Positions 46,204-54,561 of a DNA stretch of 64,000 nucleotides are shown piece after piece (the first letter of the stretch is position 1; every line of letters starts with the position of its first letter). A program made the translations under genes and the position numbers. Under the pieces are notes generated by a model, which had not been told where the DNA came from, made no database searches, and saw only the letters and a program-made list of their open reading frames with translations. This stretch comes from Oceanispirochaeta sp963676905 (GTDB lineage Bacteria; Spirochaetota; Spirochaetia; DSM-2461). The stretch is from contig CAXXVE010000001.1 in the NCBI GenBank assembly GCA_963676905.2, forward strand, positions 1,922,001 through 1,986,000, read 5' to 3'.

Positions 46204-46953
46204 ATGAAAAGAACTATTAGAGAATTCCACCATAAAGACGCTCATTTCCATATTCTCAGTGCCGCCTTTGAAAGGACCGGCGGGAGGATAGTGGCTGAGC
46301 GGCGCAATCTTGAGGCTTTCCTTAAGGCCCATACCGGATTTGAGGAGGCCCTTGAACCCTTTGATACGGGAGGGGACGAGGGCTTTCTGCCGGATACTGT
46401 CAGAAGGATGCAGGAGGCTTCCCGCCTTACAGGTCTGGGGCCTATGGCGGCGGTTGCGGGAACCATGGCCCAGGCGGCTGCAGAAACATCCAGGGCTTCA
46501 GGCTCCCCTGAGACAATAGTAGAAAACGGCGGCGACATCTATCTGGACTGCCGGGAAGAGGTTGTTCTGGGCCTCTACAGCGGCGGCAGTGAGCTGTTCC
46601 GTAATCTGGCTCTTAGAATCTCGCCCTCAATGATGCCCCTTGCAGTGTGCAGTTCTTCTTCCCGGATGGGCCACTCTCTGAGCTTCGGCGACTGCGATCT
46701 TGTCTGTGTCTTTTCAAAAAACGCCTCTCTTGCCGATGCCGCTGCCACACTGGGCTGCAATTCTGTAAAAGAGTCAGGGGACATCGAACCTGTTCTGAAC
46801 CGGCTGGCGGCCATAGAGGGTGTTCTGGGGGCTGTTATTATTCGAGATGACCGCTTCGGGGCTGTCGGAGAGATTCCCGAACTTGTAAAATCCGCCGATC
46901 CCGATGTGAAGCAAAAGATTTCCCGGGATGACCTAGCCATACTTCCTCCATAA
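46204..46953 (+). CDS. UPF0280 (ApbE-like) homocysteine-associated protein
   Basis: 249 residues. GLGPMAAVAGTMAQAA, IVENGGDIYLD and SSSRMGHSLSFGDCDLVCVFS are the family signatures, related to the ApbE flavin transferase fold. Genetic studies in sulfate reducers link this family to DUF39-based homocysteine synthesis; its exact reaction is unsettled. The position directly after the other two pathway genes supports that link. ATG at 46204 with GGGGGA upstream fixes the start; the frame is open further back. Confidence 0.9.
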   Translation: MKRTIREFHHKDAHFHILSAAFERTGGRIVAERRNLEAFLKAHTGFEEALEPFDTGGDEGFLPDTVRRMQEASRLTGLGPMAAVAGTMAQAAAETSRASGSPETIVENGGDIYLDCREEVVLGLYSGGSELFRNLALRISPSMMPLAVCSSSSRMGHSLSFGDCDLVCVFSKNASLADAAATLGCNSVKESGDIEPVLNRLAAIEGVLGAVIIRDDRFGAVGEIPELVKSADPDVKQKISRDDLAILPP

Positions 46954-47005
46954 AACATAGAATAGTCAAACCGACCTAAGTTCTCTCTTATTGGAGTTTT
47001 ATTAT

Positions 47006-47914
47006 ATGAAAAAAGTTGTAATTGACTGCGATCCGGGTATTGATGACGCCATGGCTCTTCTTATGGCCTTTGCCTCGGATGAGATTGATGTACTGGGTAT
47101 CACGGCGGTTTCTGGAAATGTCCCTGTTGAAAATACAGCGGAGAATGCCCTGGCCCTCACAGAGCTGGCAGGGCTGGATATCGAGGTGGCCTCCGGTGCA
47201 TGCAAGCCTCTGAGCAGATCCCCCCACCATGCCTACCATGTCCATGGCGACAACGGCCTGGGTGGAGTAAACCTCCCTGCAAAGGGAAAACTCAGCAGCA
47301 GAACCGCCGTTGAGCTTCTTATCGACAAGATCAATACCCATCCCGGTGAGGTGGAGATCATCGCCCTCGGTCCCCTGACCAATATCGCTCTCCTTCTCAA
47401 GGACTATCCCGAAGCTGCGGATAAGATCAAAAAAGTGATTATTATGGGAGGCGCCCTGAAGGGGGGGAATGCCACAGATTTTGCGGAGTTCAATATCTAC
47501 GCCGATCCCCATGCAGCGGATATCGTCTTCTCTTCAGGAGTGCCTGTGGATATGTACGGGCTGGATGTAACAAACCGTGTCCTCCTCAGCGCCGATGAGG
47601 TGAAAAAGCTGGCTGACATGGGCGGGAAAGTTCTGACACCCCTGGCCAAAATGCTGAATTTCTATCTCAGTTTTTACAAGTCCGTCGGATTTGAGGGTCT
47701 GGGGATGCATGACCCCTTTACTGTAGCCTGTGTCATCGATCCCTCATTGGCCAATATGCTTGATGTGGCCATCCGTGTGGAGTGTGATGATTCGGTCACT
47801 CTGGGGCAGACCATGGTCATCGAGGGTGAGCCGGCCCACTGCCGTGCAGCGGTTGAGCCCGATTCAGAGGGGTTTAAGAACCTTTTTATGGACCTTATGG
47901 AGAGCTTCCTCTAG
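47006..47914 (+). CDS. Ribonucleoside hydrolase
   Basis: 302 residues, inosine-uridine preferring nucleoside hydrolase family. The calcium-binding signature DCDPGIDDAMAL is at the N-terminus, followed by GNVPVENTAENAL, HGDNGLGG, LGPLTNIALLL, IIMGGALKGGN, AEFNIYADPHAA and MHDPF with the catalytic His. It splits nucleosides to base and ribose in the cytoplasm, feeding salvage. A ribokinase is encoded 14 kb upstream. ATG at 47006 has GGAG about ten bases before. It converges on a lipoprotein gene with only 6 nt between them. Confidence 0.95.
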   Translation: MKKVVIDCDPGIDDAMALLMAFASDEIDVLGITAVSGNVPVENTAENALALTELAGLDIEVASGACKPLSRSPHHAYHVHGDNGLGGVNLPAKGKLSSRTAVELLIDKINTHPGEVEIIALGPLTNIALLLKDYPEAADKIKKVIIMGGALKGGNATDFAEFNIYADPHAADIVFSSGVPVDMYGLDVTNRVLLSADEVKKLADMGGKVLTPLAKMLNFYLSFYKSVGFEGLGMHDPFTVACVIDPSLANMLDVAIRVECDDSVTLGQTMVIEGEPAHCRAAVEPDSEGFKNLFMDLMESFL

Positions 47915-47920
47915 AGGGAC

Positions 47921-48385
47921 TCATCTGGAACTCAGGGATACCTTCTGATCCTCCTCCAGAGAGATATAATTCTCCAGAGCCCGGATCAGAAGGACCAGAG
48001 TCTCTTCGTGCACCCTGTCCAGCCTCTGTGCAAATTCATCCGCCTTTTTTTGAAGTTCCCCTGTCTCCTCCCGGGATGCGTTTAATCCGGAGGTAAGACT
48101 GTCCATATCCTGCCGGATTGAATCAATCTCCTCTAAACGCTCTGTGAGAAGGGCAATATTCTCCTCTGCTGAAACCATTCGCCCTTCGTCGCGGTTCCTG
48201 ACCGCCTCCAGTTCCTCTTCCATTCTGCTGCTTCTCAGCGACTGTTGGTCAAGCCTTGTTTCAAGTTCCTCCACATAGGCCGAACGGGAAAGGCCCAATA
48301 CCGAAGTGCTTGAACAGCTCTGCAGGAGCAGAAGCAGCGGAAACAGTACAGCAAGTGCGAATCTTCCTGACGGGTATCTTTTCAT
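47921..48385 (-). CDS. Small coiled-coil lipoprotein
   Basis: 154 residues, function not recognised. The signal peptide ends in a lipobox (LLQSC, lipidated Cys about residue 24). The rest is almost entirely charged heptad-like sequence (YVEELETRLDQQSL through QKKADEFAQRLDRV), so a long parallel coiled coil anchored to a membrane is expected, and perhaps trimeric like an Lpp-type spacer. GGGAGG lies about ten bases before the ATG. The preceding phosphodiesterase gene is on the same strand, 81 nt upstream. Confidence 0.75.
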   Translation of the reverse strand: MKRYPSGRFALAVLFPLLLLLQSCSSTSVLGLSRSAYVEELETRLDQQSLRSSRMEEELEAVRNRDEGRMVSAEENIALLTERLEEIDSIRQDMDSLTSGLNASREETGELQKKADEFAQRLDRVHEETLVLLIRALENYISLEEDQKVSLSSR

Positions 48386-48438
48386 TGCAAACAATCCTCC
48401 CTGTTTTCAATTAAACAAAGAGGGCAGCCGGTTCTGTC

Positions 48439-48456
48439 ACCTCCTTATCAGGAGGT
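48439..48456 (-). other. Hairpin that pairs a consensus Shine-Dalgarno sequence
   Basis: ACCTCCT and AGGAGGT arms with a TATC loop between the yfcE and lipoprotein genes. On the minus strand the downstream arm reads AAGGAGGTG, a full match to the 16S tail, but no reading frame of note starts after it. Either a terminator-like structure or a chance match. Confidence 0.35.
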
Positions 48457-48466
48457 TCCGGGAAAT

Positions 48467-49027
48467 TCAGTTCAGGGTAAGGGAGAGAAGATCCTTTTCC
48501 GTCTCAAGAGCCTTTACCGACAGGGACCATCCGTCAGAGGCGGCAGAGTCAATAATACCGTAGGAGGGAGGATTTCCGCCTTTGGGCAGGGAGATGGAAC
48601 CGGGGTTGAAGAAACACACTCCCTCTTTTATTTCAAGTACGGGAATATGGGTGTGACCGGACAGTCTTATCTCGCCCTTCAGGGGCAGTGCCACTCCGGG
48701 CCCTTCAAGGTGTCCATGTGTCAGAACAAGGCGGCGGTTTTCAAGCTGCAGCTGGGCAGAGTCGCCCATTATGGGAAACTCAAGGAGCATCTGATCCACT
48801 TCGCTGTCGCAATTTCCCCGGGCAGCAAGAATTTCACTCTTCAGCGGGTTCAGCAGTGCGACTACCTCCTGGGGCGCATAGCCTTCAGGCAGGGGGTTGC
48901 GGGGGCCGTGATAGAGGATGTCTCCCAGTATCAGCAGCAGGCTGCAATTCTCTTCTCTGTATATGTCCAGAACCTTTTTCAGGGCCGGAGCTTTTCCGTG
49001 TATATCGGATATGACCATTATTTTCAT
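48467..49027 (-). CDS. yfcE: YfcE-type metallophosphoesterase
   Basis: 186 residues, calcineurin-like phosphoesterase of the small YfcE/MJ0936 branch. Metal ligands are visible in order: SDIHGK (D, H), LGDILYHGPRNP (D), ARGNCDSE (N), LTHGHLEG (H) and SGHTHIP (H, H). It hydrolyses phosphodiesters in vitro with manganese or similar; the natural substrate is unknown. Cytoplasmic. The ribosome site is weak. Confidence 0.92.
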   Translation of the reverse strand: MKIMVISDIHGKAPALKKVLDIYREENCSLLLILGDILYHGPRNPLPEGYAPQEVVALLNPLKSEILAARGNCDSEVDQMLLEFPIMGDSAQLQLENRRLVLTHGHLEGPGVALPLKGEIRLSGHTHIPVLEIKEGVCFFNPGSISLPKGGNPPSYGIIDSAASDGWSLSVKALETEKDLLSLTLN

Positions 49028-49075
49028 GTTGACCAGTATAGGTCAGAGCCCCTGCCGTCTTCAAGGAGAAGGGGG

Positions 49076-50740
49076 CTAATCTTCTGATACTGTGGTCACT
49101 CTGTTTCTGCCGCTCTCTTTTGCCCTGTAGAGGGCCGAGTCCGCAGAGGATACATTTTTTTCTATGGTCTCAGAGAATTTGAATGGGGCAAGGCCTGCAC
49201 TTACCGTAACCTTCCGTCCTTCAAGGCAGGGAAGGTCTGTTGATTCTACGAGGGATCTGATCCGTTCGCAGACAGGAGCCGCCTCTTCAATCCCCGATTC
49301 AATAAAGACGAGAAGAAACTCCTCTCCTCCCCATCTGGATATAATATCCGTTTGACGGCATCCTTCCCGGATGAGTCCGGCAACCTGCTTCAATACATCA
49401 TCACCGCACTCGTGCCCGTATTTGTCGTTGATGCTTTTGAAATGGTCAAGATCCATCATGGCCAGTGAGAGTTTCTGGTTGTAACGTTCAGAACGCTCTA
49501 TCTCTTTTCCGAGGAGCTCAAGGAGTCTTCTTCTGTTATAGAGGCCCGTCAGAGGATCGGTCCCCGCCGTCCGGGATACCTGTTCATAGAGTTCAGCATT
49601 GTGCAGTACAAGGCCGATCTGTTCACCCAGGTAGTAGAAGAATTCACTGTCCAGCAGATCACTTTTAATAGTTGCGGAACTGGCAATGGTTACGGCTCCG
49701 ATAATACCGCCTGAGCTCTTCAAAGGAGCGCTGATCAGCTCCGTACAACCTCTGGACAGATAGGCTTCTGCTACTGTTCTGTTGTGGTATTCATCCATAT
49801 GTACCCTGATGACTCTGTCTTCGCTGACAGCCATTCCTGCGGCGCCCTCTCCCTTTCGAAGGGTCCATACATCCTGCAGGGGCAGGTCAAGTTCATTGAA
49901 AGAGTAGGCAATGGAGTAGGTCTCCTCTCCCTCATCCTTAAGAAAAATGGCTGCGGTATCCACGCCGAGGCTCTCTTTCAGTATTCTCTCGATGGAACCG
50001 AAAAGCTCATCCCTCTCCAGATGCCTGGCGGTATCATTCAGGAAGTTGAACAGAGCTGTCTGCTTCTCCTGCTCCTGAAGAACACGGCTGTTCTGTCTGC
50101 GCAGATTTGCAAGAAATACGGCGATCGTATAACTCACATTGAAGAGAAGGGGGAAAATCAGGCTGATGCTCACTATTGAATTTGAGTCAAAGAGAGACTG
50201 AACCGCGCCGATTCCCGACAGAGTAATGATCATGCGCAGGAGGTAGAAAATGCTCGAAAAAGCAAAGATGAAAATCAGCTCTTTTGTGATACGGTTCCTG
50301 ACCCCGAATTCCTTTTTGCTTCCTGTCAGTTTGAAAGTTCCCAGGAGGTAGATGACCGTGAGGAAGGCGGATATAACGGCGATTCTTGAGGAAGTATCGG
50401 GGCGTATAAAGGTGAAGTAGGGATAGACTATCCAGTAGACCAGTGAAATTACAGGGAAAAAAAGTCTATGAAATCTGTTTTTCCGGAACTCAATCATCAG
50501 GGCCGCCGCGATCTGAAGATAAAATCCTGAAAGGATCATGTAGTTTGCCAGACAGACAGATATCAGAATCGGCAGATTCGGCTGGAACAGCAGAAGAAAG
50601 AAACCTGCAAAGAGGGAGAAAGATGACCTTCGCCACTCTCTGGTACGTTTATTTTTTGTTCCAAATGAAATGGAGTATGCAAACAGTGCATTTATACCGA
50701 GAACCATTATAAGAATTGCAATGAGAGTAAAGTTGTCCAC
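49076..50740 (-). CDS. Membrane-bound GAF-GGDEF diguanylate cyclase
   Basis: 554 residues. About seven membrane spans occupy residues 1-215, followed by a GAF domain (about 230-385) and a C-terminal GGDEF domain (395-550). The active loop SRWGGEEFLLVF is intact, with DPLTGLYNRRRLLE and DLDHFKSINDKYGHECGDDVL. It should produce cyclic di-GMP in response to a membrane or GAF-bound signal. Single gene; its terminator region is not clear, and the next gene downstream on the same strand starts 49 nt away. Confidence 0.93.
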   Translation of the reverse strand: MDNFTLIAILIMVLGINALFAYSISFGTKNKRTREWRRSSFSLFAGFFLLLFQPNLPILISVCLANYMILSGFYLQIAAALMIEFRKNRFHRLFFPVISLVYWIVYPYFTFIRPDTSSRIAVISAFLTVIYLLGTFKLTGSKKEFGVRNRITKELIFIFAFSSIFYLLRMIITLSGIGAVQSLFDSNSIVSISLIFPLLFNVSYTIAVFLANLRRQNSRVLQEQEKQTALFNFLNDTARHLERDELFGSIERILKESLGVDTAAIFLKDEGEETYSIAYSFNELDLPLQDVWTLRKGEGAAGMAVSEDRVIRVHMDEYHNRTVAEAYLSRGCTELISAPLKSSGGIIGAVTIASSATIKSDLLDSEFFYYLGEQIGLVLHNAELYEQVSRTAGTDPLTGLYNRRRLLELLGKEIERSERYNQKLSLAMMDLDHFKSINDKYGHECGDDVLKQVAGLIREGCRQTDIISRWGGEEFLLVFIESGIEEAAPVCERIRSLVESTDLPCLEGRKVTVSAGLAPFKFSETIEKNVSSADSALYRAKESGRNRVTTVSED

Positions 50741-50898
50741 CTATTCAAGTATAGGGGATGGTCCGCTTTTTTTCATGGGCAGGAGGTCACGGATTTTCAG
50801 GGTTTGCATCCCAAAAGTTTTTTTGGGGGGGGAGCTGCATATGAATTGGATTCAGAAGCAATTCAGAAACAATTCAGGAGAGAAGGGGCTGGCAGATA

Positions 50899-50931
50899 AA
50901 AAAAGGTCACATCCTGAGATGTGACCTTTTT
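50899..50931. terminator. Strong terminator of tRNA copy 1, bidirectional
   Basis: AAAAGGTCACATC (50901-50913), CTGA loop, GATGTGACCTTTT (50918-50930): 13-bp perfect stem with T runs on both strands. Directly 3' of the first tRNA gene. Confidence 0.95.
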
Positions 50932-50935
50932 AATT

Positions 50936-51008
50936 TAGCAGGGGTAGGACTCGAACCTACGGCCTTCGGGTTATGAGCCCGACGAGCTGCCAACTGCTCC
51001 ACCCTGCG
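50936..51008 (-). tRNA. Initiator tRNA-fMet (CAT), copy 1
   Basis: 73 nt. All stems fold: acceptor G2-C71 to G7-C66, D stem GAGC/GCTC, anticodon stem TCGGG/CCCGA with loop CTCATAA, T stem GTAGG/CCTAC with loop TTCGAGT. The mismatch at the acceptor end (C1 opposite T72) and three G-C pairs above the anticodon loop mark it as an initiator. The CCA end is not encoded. Own promoter: TTGACA (51049-51054), 17 nt, TATTGT (51026-51031). Confidence 0.95.
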
Positions 51009-51025
51009 ACGTTTGTTGCTTGGAG

Positions 51026-51054
51026 ACAATATTCTTTATCAGAATAAATGTCAA
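51026..51054 (-). promoter_or_regulatory. Promoter of tRNA-fMet copy 1
   Basis: TTGACA, 17-nt spacer and TATTGT on the minus strand, 18-23 nt before the mature tRNA end. Confidence 0.75.
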
Positions 51055-51132
51055 TGTTTGAATGCATTTATTTTCTTTTCTCATCGGATTCCGGAAAGCA
51101 TAAAATAAAACGGTACCGATTGATTATCACAT

Positions 51133-51155
51133 AAAAAAATAAGGATAAAATCCTT
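51133..51155 (-). terminator. AT-rich terminator after tRNA copy 2
   Basis: On the minus strand AAGGAT/ATCCTT (6 bp, 3-nt loop) is followed by A and seven T. Weak stem but good T run. Confidence 0.55.
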
Positions 51156-51169
51156 TGTTTTCAGTAATT

Positions 51170-51242
51170 TAGCAGGGGTAGGACTCGAACCTACGGCCTT
51201 CGGGTTATGAGCCCGACGAGCTGCCAACTGCTCCACCCTGCG
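51170..51242 (-). tRNA. Initiator tRNA-fMet (CAT), copy 2
   Basis: Identical over 73 nt to copy 1, including several bases beyond the 3' end, but flanking sequence otherwise differs. Same initiator marks and no encoded CCA. Own promoter: TTGACA (51280-51285), 17 nt, TATCTT (51257-51262). Spacing and separate terminators show two independent transcription units. Confidence 0.95.
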
Positions 51243-51256
51243 TCGTGTGCTAAAAG

Positions 51257-51285
51257 AAGATATTCTGTATCATGATATTTGTCAA
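51257..51285 (-). promoter_or_regulatory. Promoter of tRNA-fMet copy 2
   Basis: TTGACA, 17-nt spacer and TATCTT on the minus strand, same geometry as for copy 1. Confidence 0.75.
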
Positions 51286-51331
51286 TAGAAAGTTTGAAAA
51301 AAAACAGATTTCTGAATTCAGTGTCCCGTCA

Positions 51332-52033
51332 TCAGACCCTGTATTCATCAATGTCCTCGTTTACGGCCTGCTTCATCTTGTGCATTGTATGGAAGAAGAG
51401 TATGACCAGAAGGGGTATTACGAGAAGTCCGGCGGCACTGCCTGTAAAGAGGAAGAAGTCATAGAGACCATGGTAGAGTACCGCAAGGATCAGTCCTCTG
51501 TTCCGGTGGTCCTTCTGTGAGAATTTTGAGCGGCCTATATAGTATCCCATCAGCCCGGAGGCCAGCCCGTGGAGGGGGACCGATGTGACACCTCTGATAA
51601 GCAGCAGGCTCCAGCCGTGATCAGAGTTGACGCTGTAGAGGATGTTCTCGAGAAAGGCGAAGCCCAGTCCTGCCGCCATGGTGTAGACAATCCCGTCATT
51701 GACTTCATCGAATTCGGGCCGGGGATAGATGAATTTGTTGATCACAGCCATCTTGCAGCTCTCCTCTACAAGCCCTGCAATCAGAAATGCCCTGACCGCT
51801 GCCGAGGCAAGGGGAGAGAGTCCCCGGGGGGTCAGCCATGAGAAGAGAATCTCAATCAGCAGAGCGGGGAGTGTGGCGGCTATTCCCCAGAGAAAGGCCT
51901 TTGTCACCGTAGCCCGGGGTTCGGGACGGGGGTCTTTTTTATAAAAGTAGTTCAGAAGGAACAGGGCGGGCAGGAGTGCCAGAAGGAAGTTTATTACCTG
52001 GGGAAGAAGGAGAAGAGCCAGAAGATAGTACAT
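51332..52033 (-). CDS. PrsW-family intramembrane protease
   Basis: 233 residues, about eight membrane spans. The catalytic-type motifs of the family are present: GLVEESCKM (EExxK), FAFLEN, and the histidines in VPLHGLASGLMGYY and VLYHGLYDF. Known PrsW cleaves an anti-sigma factor in the membrane during stress; most homologues have unknown targets, and no anti-sigma gene is nearby. AAGGAG precedes the ATG. It follows hisC by 49 nt. Confidence 0.88.
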   Translation of the reverse strand: MYYLLALLLLPQVINFLLALLPALFLLNYFYKKDPRPEPRATVTKAFLWGIAATLPALLIEILFSWLTPRGLSPLASAAVRAFLIAGLVEESCKMAVINKFIYPRPEFDEVNDGIVYTMAAGLGFAFLENILYSVNSDHGWSLLLIRGVTSVPLHGLASGLMGYYIGRSKFSQKDHRNRGLILAVLYHGLYDFFLFTGSAAGLLVIPLLVILFFHTMHKMKQAVNEDIDEYRV

Positions 52034-52082
52034 TTATTACTCCTTGTCACCTTTGCCGGACCGGAGCCCGGCAAATGCTGTG

Positions 52083-53147
52083 TCAGATCTTCCCTGTTTT
52101 GAGAGACTTCAGAATCCGGATAAACTCACAGTTCTGTTCATAAGTGCCTATGGTGTAGCGTATCCACTCTTTCATGCCGAAGGAGGCAAGGGGGCGTATG
52201 GCCATTCCCTCCTCGAGGAAGTAGTCAAACACCTCTTTACTGTCTCTATCCACGCGGATGCAGAGAAAGTTTGCTTCACTGGGGTAGAAAAAGTATCCCT
52301 CCTCTTCAAGGGCCTTATAGAGGTACTCTCTCCCTTCCCGGCAGAGGGTCAGGGTCCTTTCAATAAACTCGCTGTCCTTAAGGGCTTCGGCACCCGCCTT
52401 CTGGGCAAGGAGATTGACATTGAAGGCCTGTTTGGACCGGAAGATATCCTGGACAATGGAGGGGTGTCCCATGGCATAGCCCAGCCGGAGTCCCGCAAGG
52501 CCGTAAATCTTGGAGAAGGTCCTTGTGACAATGAGGTTGGGGTAATCCATTATAAGATCCCGTCCCGGGCAGAACCCGGGGTGTGTTACAAATTCAGCAT
52601 AGGCTTCATCAAGTATAAGTACGACCTCTTTGGGCAGCCGATCCAGAAAACCCTTTATTTCGGAACAGCTCAGTATTGTACCGGTGGGATTGTTGGGATT
52701 GGCCAGAAAGACAAGGCTTGTTTTATCTGTTACAGCCTCCAGAAGCCCGTCAGGATCGAAACGCCCCTCCTTCAGGGGGACCTTTTTGACATGGCCGCCG
52801 AAGAGGAGGCCTGAAAAGTTGTACTCCGAGAATGTAGAGTCGGCGGTGACAACCTCCCGTCCCTCTTCAAGGTAGGTTCCGGCAATAAGTGCGAAGATTT
52901 CGTCAGATCCGTTTCCGGCGATAAAGCACTCCGGGGGAAGGTCGAAGTGCCGGGCCAGGGCATCGAGCAGCAACTGCGCCCGGCCGTCGGGATAACGGTG
53001 GAGATGGTTCATTTCCCTGCTTATGGCATTAAGAGCTCTGGGGGACGGGCCCAGGGGGTTCTCATTGGATGAGAGTTTAACGGCACCGGCTCTTGTTTTA
53101 CCGGCAACATAGGGGGTTACAGACTCTAGAGTCTTCCGAATTTTCAT
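52083..53147 (-). CDS. hisC: Histidinol-phosphate aminotransferase
   Basis: 354 residues, fold type I aminotransferase. SSNENPLGPSP, GNGSDEIFALI, NPNNPTGT, LDEAYAEF and the PLP lysine segment TFSKIYGLAGLRLGY are all present, plus the C-terminal Arg in WIRYTIGT. It makes histidinol phosphate from imidazole acetol phosphate with glutamate; the same family can act on aromatic amino acids. AAGGAG precedes the ATG. Located 16 nt after a hybrid kinase, away from other his genes, so the operon grouping looks like simple readthrough. Confidence 0.92.
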   Translation of the reverse strand: MKIRKTLESVTPYVAGKTRAGAVKLSSNENPLGPSPRALNAISREMNHLHRYPDGRAQLLLDALARHFDLPPECFIAGNGSDEIFALIAGTYLEEGREVVTADSTFSEYNFSGLLFGGHVKKVPLKEGRFDPDGLLEAVTDKTSLVFLANPNNPTGTILSCSEIKGFLDRLPKEVVLILDEAYAEFVTHPGFCPGRDLIMDYPNLIVTRTFSKIYGLAGLRLGYAMGHPSIVQDIFRSKQAFNVNLLAQKAGAEALKDSEFIERTLTLCREGREYLYKALEEEGYFFYPSEANFLCIRVDRDSKEVFDYFLEEGMAIRPLASFGMKEWIRYTIGTYEQNCEFIRILKSLKTGKI

Positions 53148-53163
53148 GAATGCTCCTTGGAAA

Positions 53164-54561
53164 TTACTGCCTACAATATTTAAGAAGCATCTGTTTTAGG
53201 TCAATAGGACTGACGGGTTTTCCAAGAAAATCGTTCATTCCCGCTTCGGTGATCTTATCTCTGTCCGAACTGAGAGCCAGGGCTGTCAACGCAATAATGG
53301 GTGTACTCTCTTTACTTTCCTCTTCAAGGAGCCGGATCTCCCTGGCTGTCTCGTATCCGTCTTTTCCAGGCATCTGTATGTCCATCAGAATTATGTCGGG
53401 TCTGTTTTCCTTATAGCGTTCAATCCCCTCATAGCCGTTTTCCGCCGTCACAACCCTGTATCCTGCCTTTTCCATTGTCTTGACCGCAAGGAACTGGTTG
53501 ACCCTGTTGTCTTCAAGCAGAAGAACAAGGGGCGCTTCGCTTATGCTGTGGTCGATGCTTATATCATTGCAATCTGAACTGCCGGCGGACTCATTCTTTT
53601 CCTTTTCCGGCAGGATCAGGGGCAGAAAGAAACGGAAGGTGCTTCCCTTTCCCTCGCTGCTCTTTACTTCTATCTGGCCGTTCATTTTACTTGTCAGATA
53701 GGCGCATATGGCCAGGCCCAGCCCCGTTCCCCCGTACTTTCTTGTTGTGGAGGCATCAATCTGGGTAAAGGACTGGAAGAGAAGGTGCTGCTTTTCCGCA
53801 GGGATTCCGATCCCCGTATCACTGATGCTGAAATAGATCCTTGACTGGTCGCTGTTCAGGTAGCTTGATAACTCAATATAACCGCTGGAGGTGAATTTCA
53901 GGGCATTGTTCAGGAGATTCTGGATAATCTGTCTGATTCTCACGGGATCCCCGATAATGGTTTCCGGAAGATTTTCCTCACCGCTGTACCTGAATTCAAG
54001 CCCCTTCGAACGGGCCTGGGCACTGAAGAGCTTGACGATGGAGTCCAGAAAATCGGGCAGTGTGACAGGAATCTCCTCCAGGAGCAGATTGCCCGTTTCA
54101 ATCTTGGAGTAGTCAAGGATGTCGTTGATCACCCGCATCAGGGAGTCCGCCGAGATGTGTATCACATCAAGGTACTCCTTCAGAACAGGACTCATCTCCT
54201 CTTCCAGGGCCAGGTCTGTCATCCCTATTATGCCGTTCATCGGGGTTCGAATCTCATGGGTCATGGCCGCCAGGAAGGGTTCACTGCCTCTTGATTCGCT
54301 CTCCTTGTTCTCCTGTGTATCCTGCAGAAGCCACATCATCATACCGGTCTTGGGGTCTCTGGATATGCTCCGTGTGCTGATCTCTCTCTCTTTCGGGGTC
54401 ATCAGGGCATTAATATGCCTCTTTATAAGATCATCCTCCCTGATGCCGAGGAGCTTTTCGGCCCTGTGGTTTACATTGACTATCAGGCCTGTTTTATCGG
54501 AGATTATAAGAGGTACATTCATGTCGAGAAAGAGAGAGCGAATCTGGCCGGGACTGATCAT
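53164..54561 (-). CDS. Hybrid histidine kinase PAS-HisKA-HATPase-REC
   Basis: 465 residues, soluble. PAS (about 5-75), HisKA with His102 in AAMTHEIRTPMNGIIGM, an ATPase domain (NNLLNNALKF, SDTGIGIP, GTGLGLAI), and a C-terminal receiver (Asp in IILMDIQMPGKDG, Lys in FLGKP). Its ATG overlaps the stop of the MFS-HEAT gene by 4 nt, suggesting it partners with that membrane protein as sensor input. The output is unknown. Confidence 0.94.
   Translation of the reverse strand: MISPGQIRSLFLDMNVPLIISDKTGLIVNVNHRAEKLLGIREDDLIKRHINALMTPKEREISTRSISRDPKTGMMMWLLQDTQENKESESRGSEPFLAAMTHEIRTPMNGIIGMTDLALEEEMSPVLKEYLDVIHISADSLMRVINDILDYSKIETGNLLLEEIPVTLPDFLDSIVKLFSAQARSKGLEFRYSGEENLPETIIGDPVRIRQIIQNLLNNALKFTSSGYIELSSYLNSDQSRIYFSISDTGIGIPAEKQHLLFQSFTQIDASTTRKYGGTGLGLAICAYLTSKMNGQIEVKSSEGKGSTFRFFLPLILPEKEKNESAGSSDCNDISIDHSISEAPLVLLLEDNRVNQFLAVKTMEKAGYRVVTAENGYEGIERYKENRPDIILMDIQMPGKDGYETAREIRLLEEESKESTPIIALTALALSSDRDKITEAGMNDFLGKPVSPIDLKQMLLKYCRQ

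Noticed and set aside
50670..50924. 84-residue + strand frame before the tRNA genes
   Set aside because: Begins inside the cyclase gene antisense and runs through a G-run and the terminator.
50936..51242. Tandem repeat as a CRISPR or mobile element
   Set aside because: The repeat units are two tRNA genes that fold fully; no spacer pattern or transposase.
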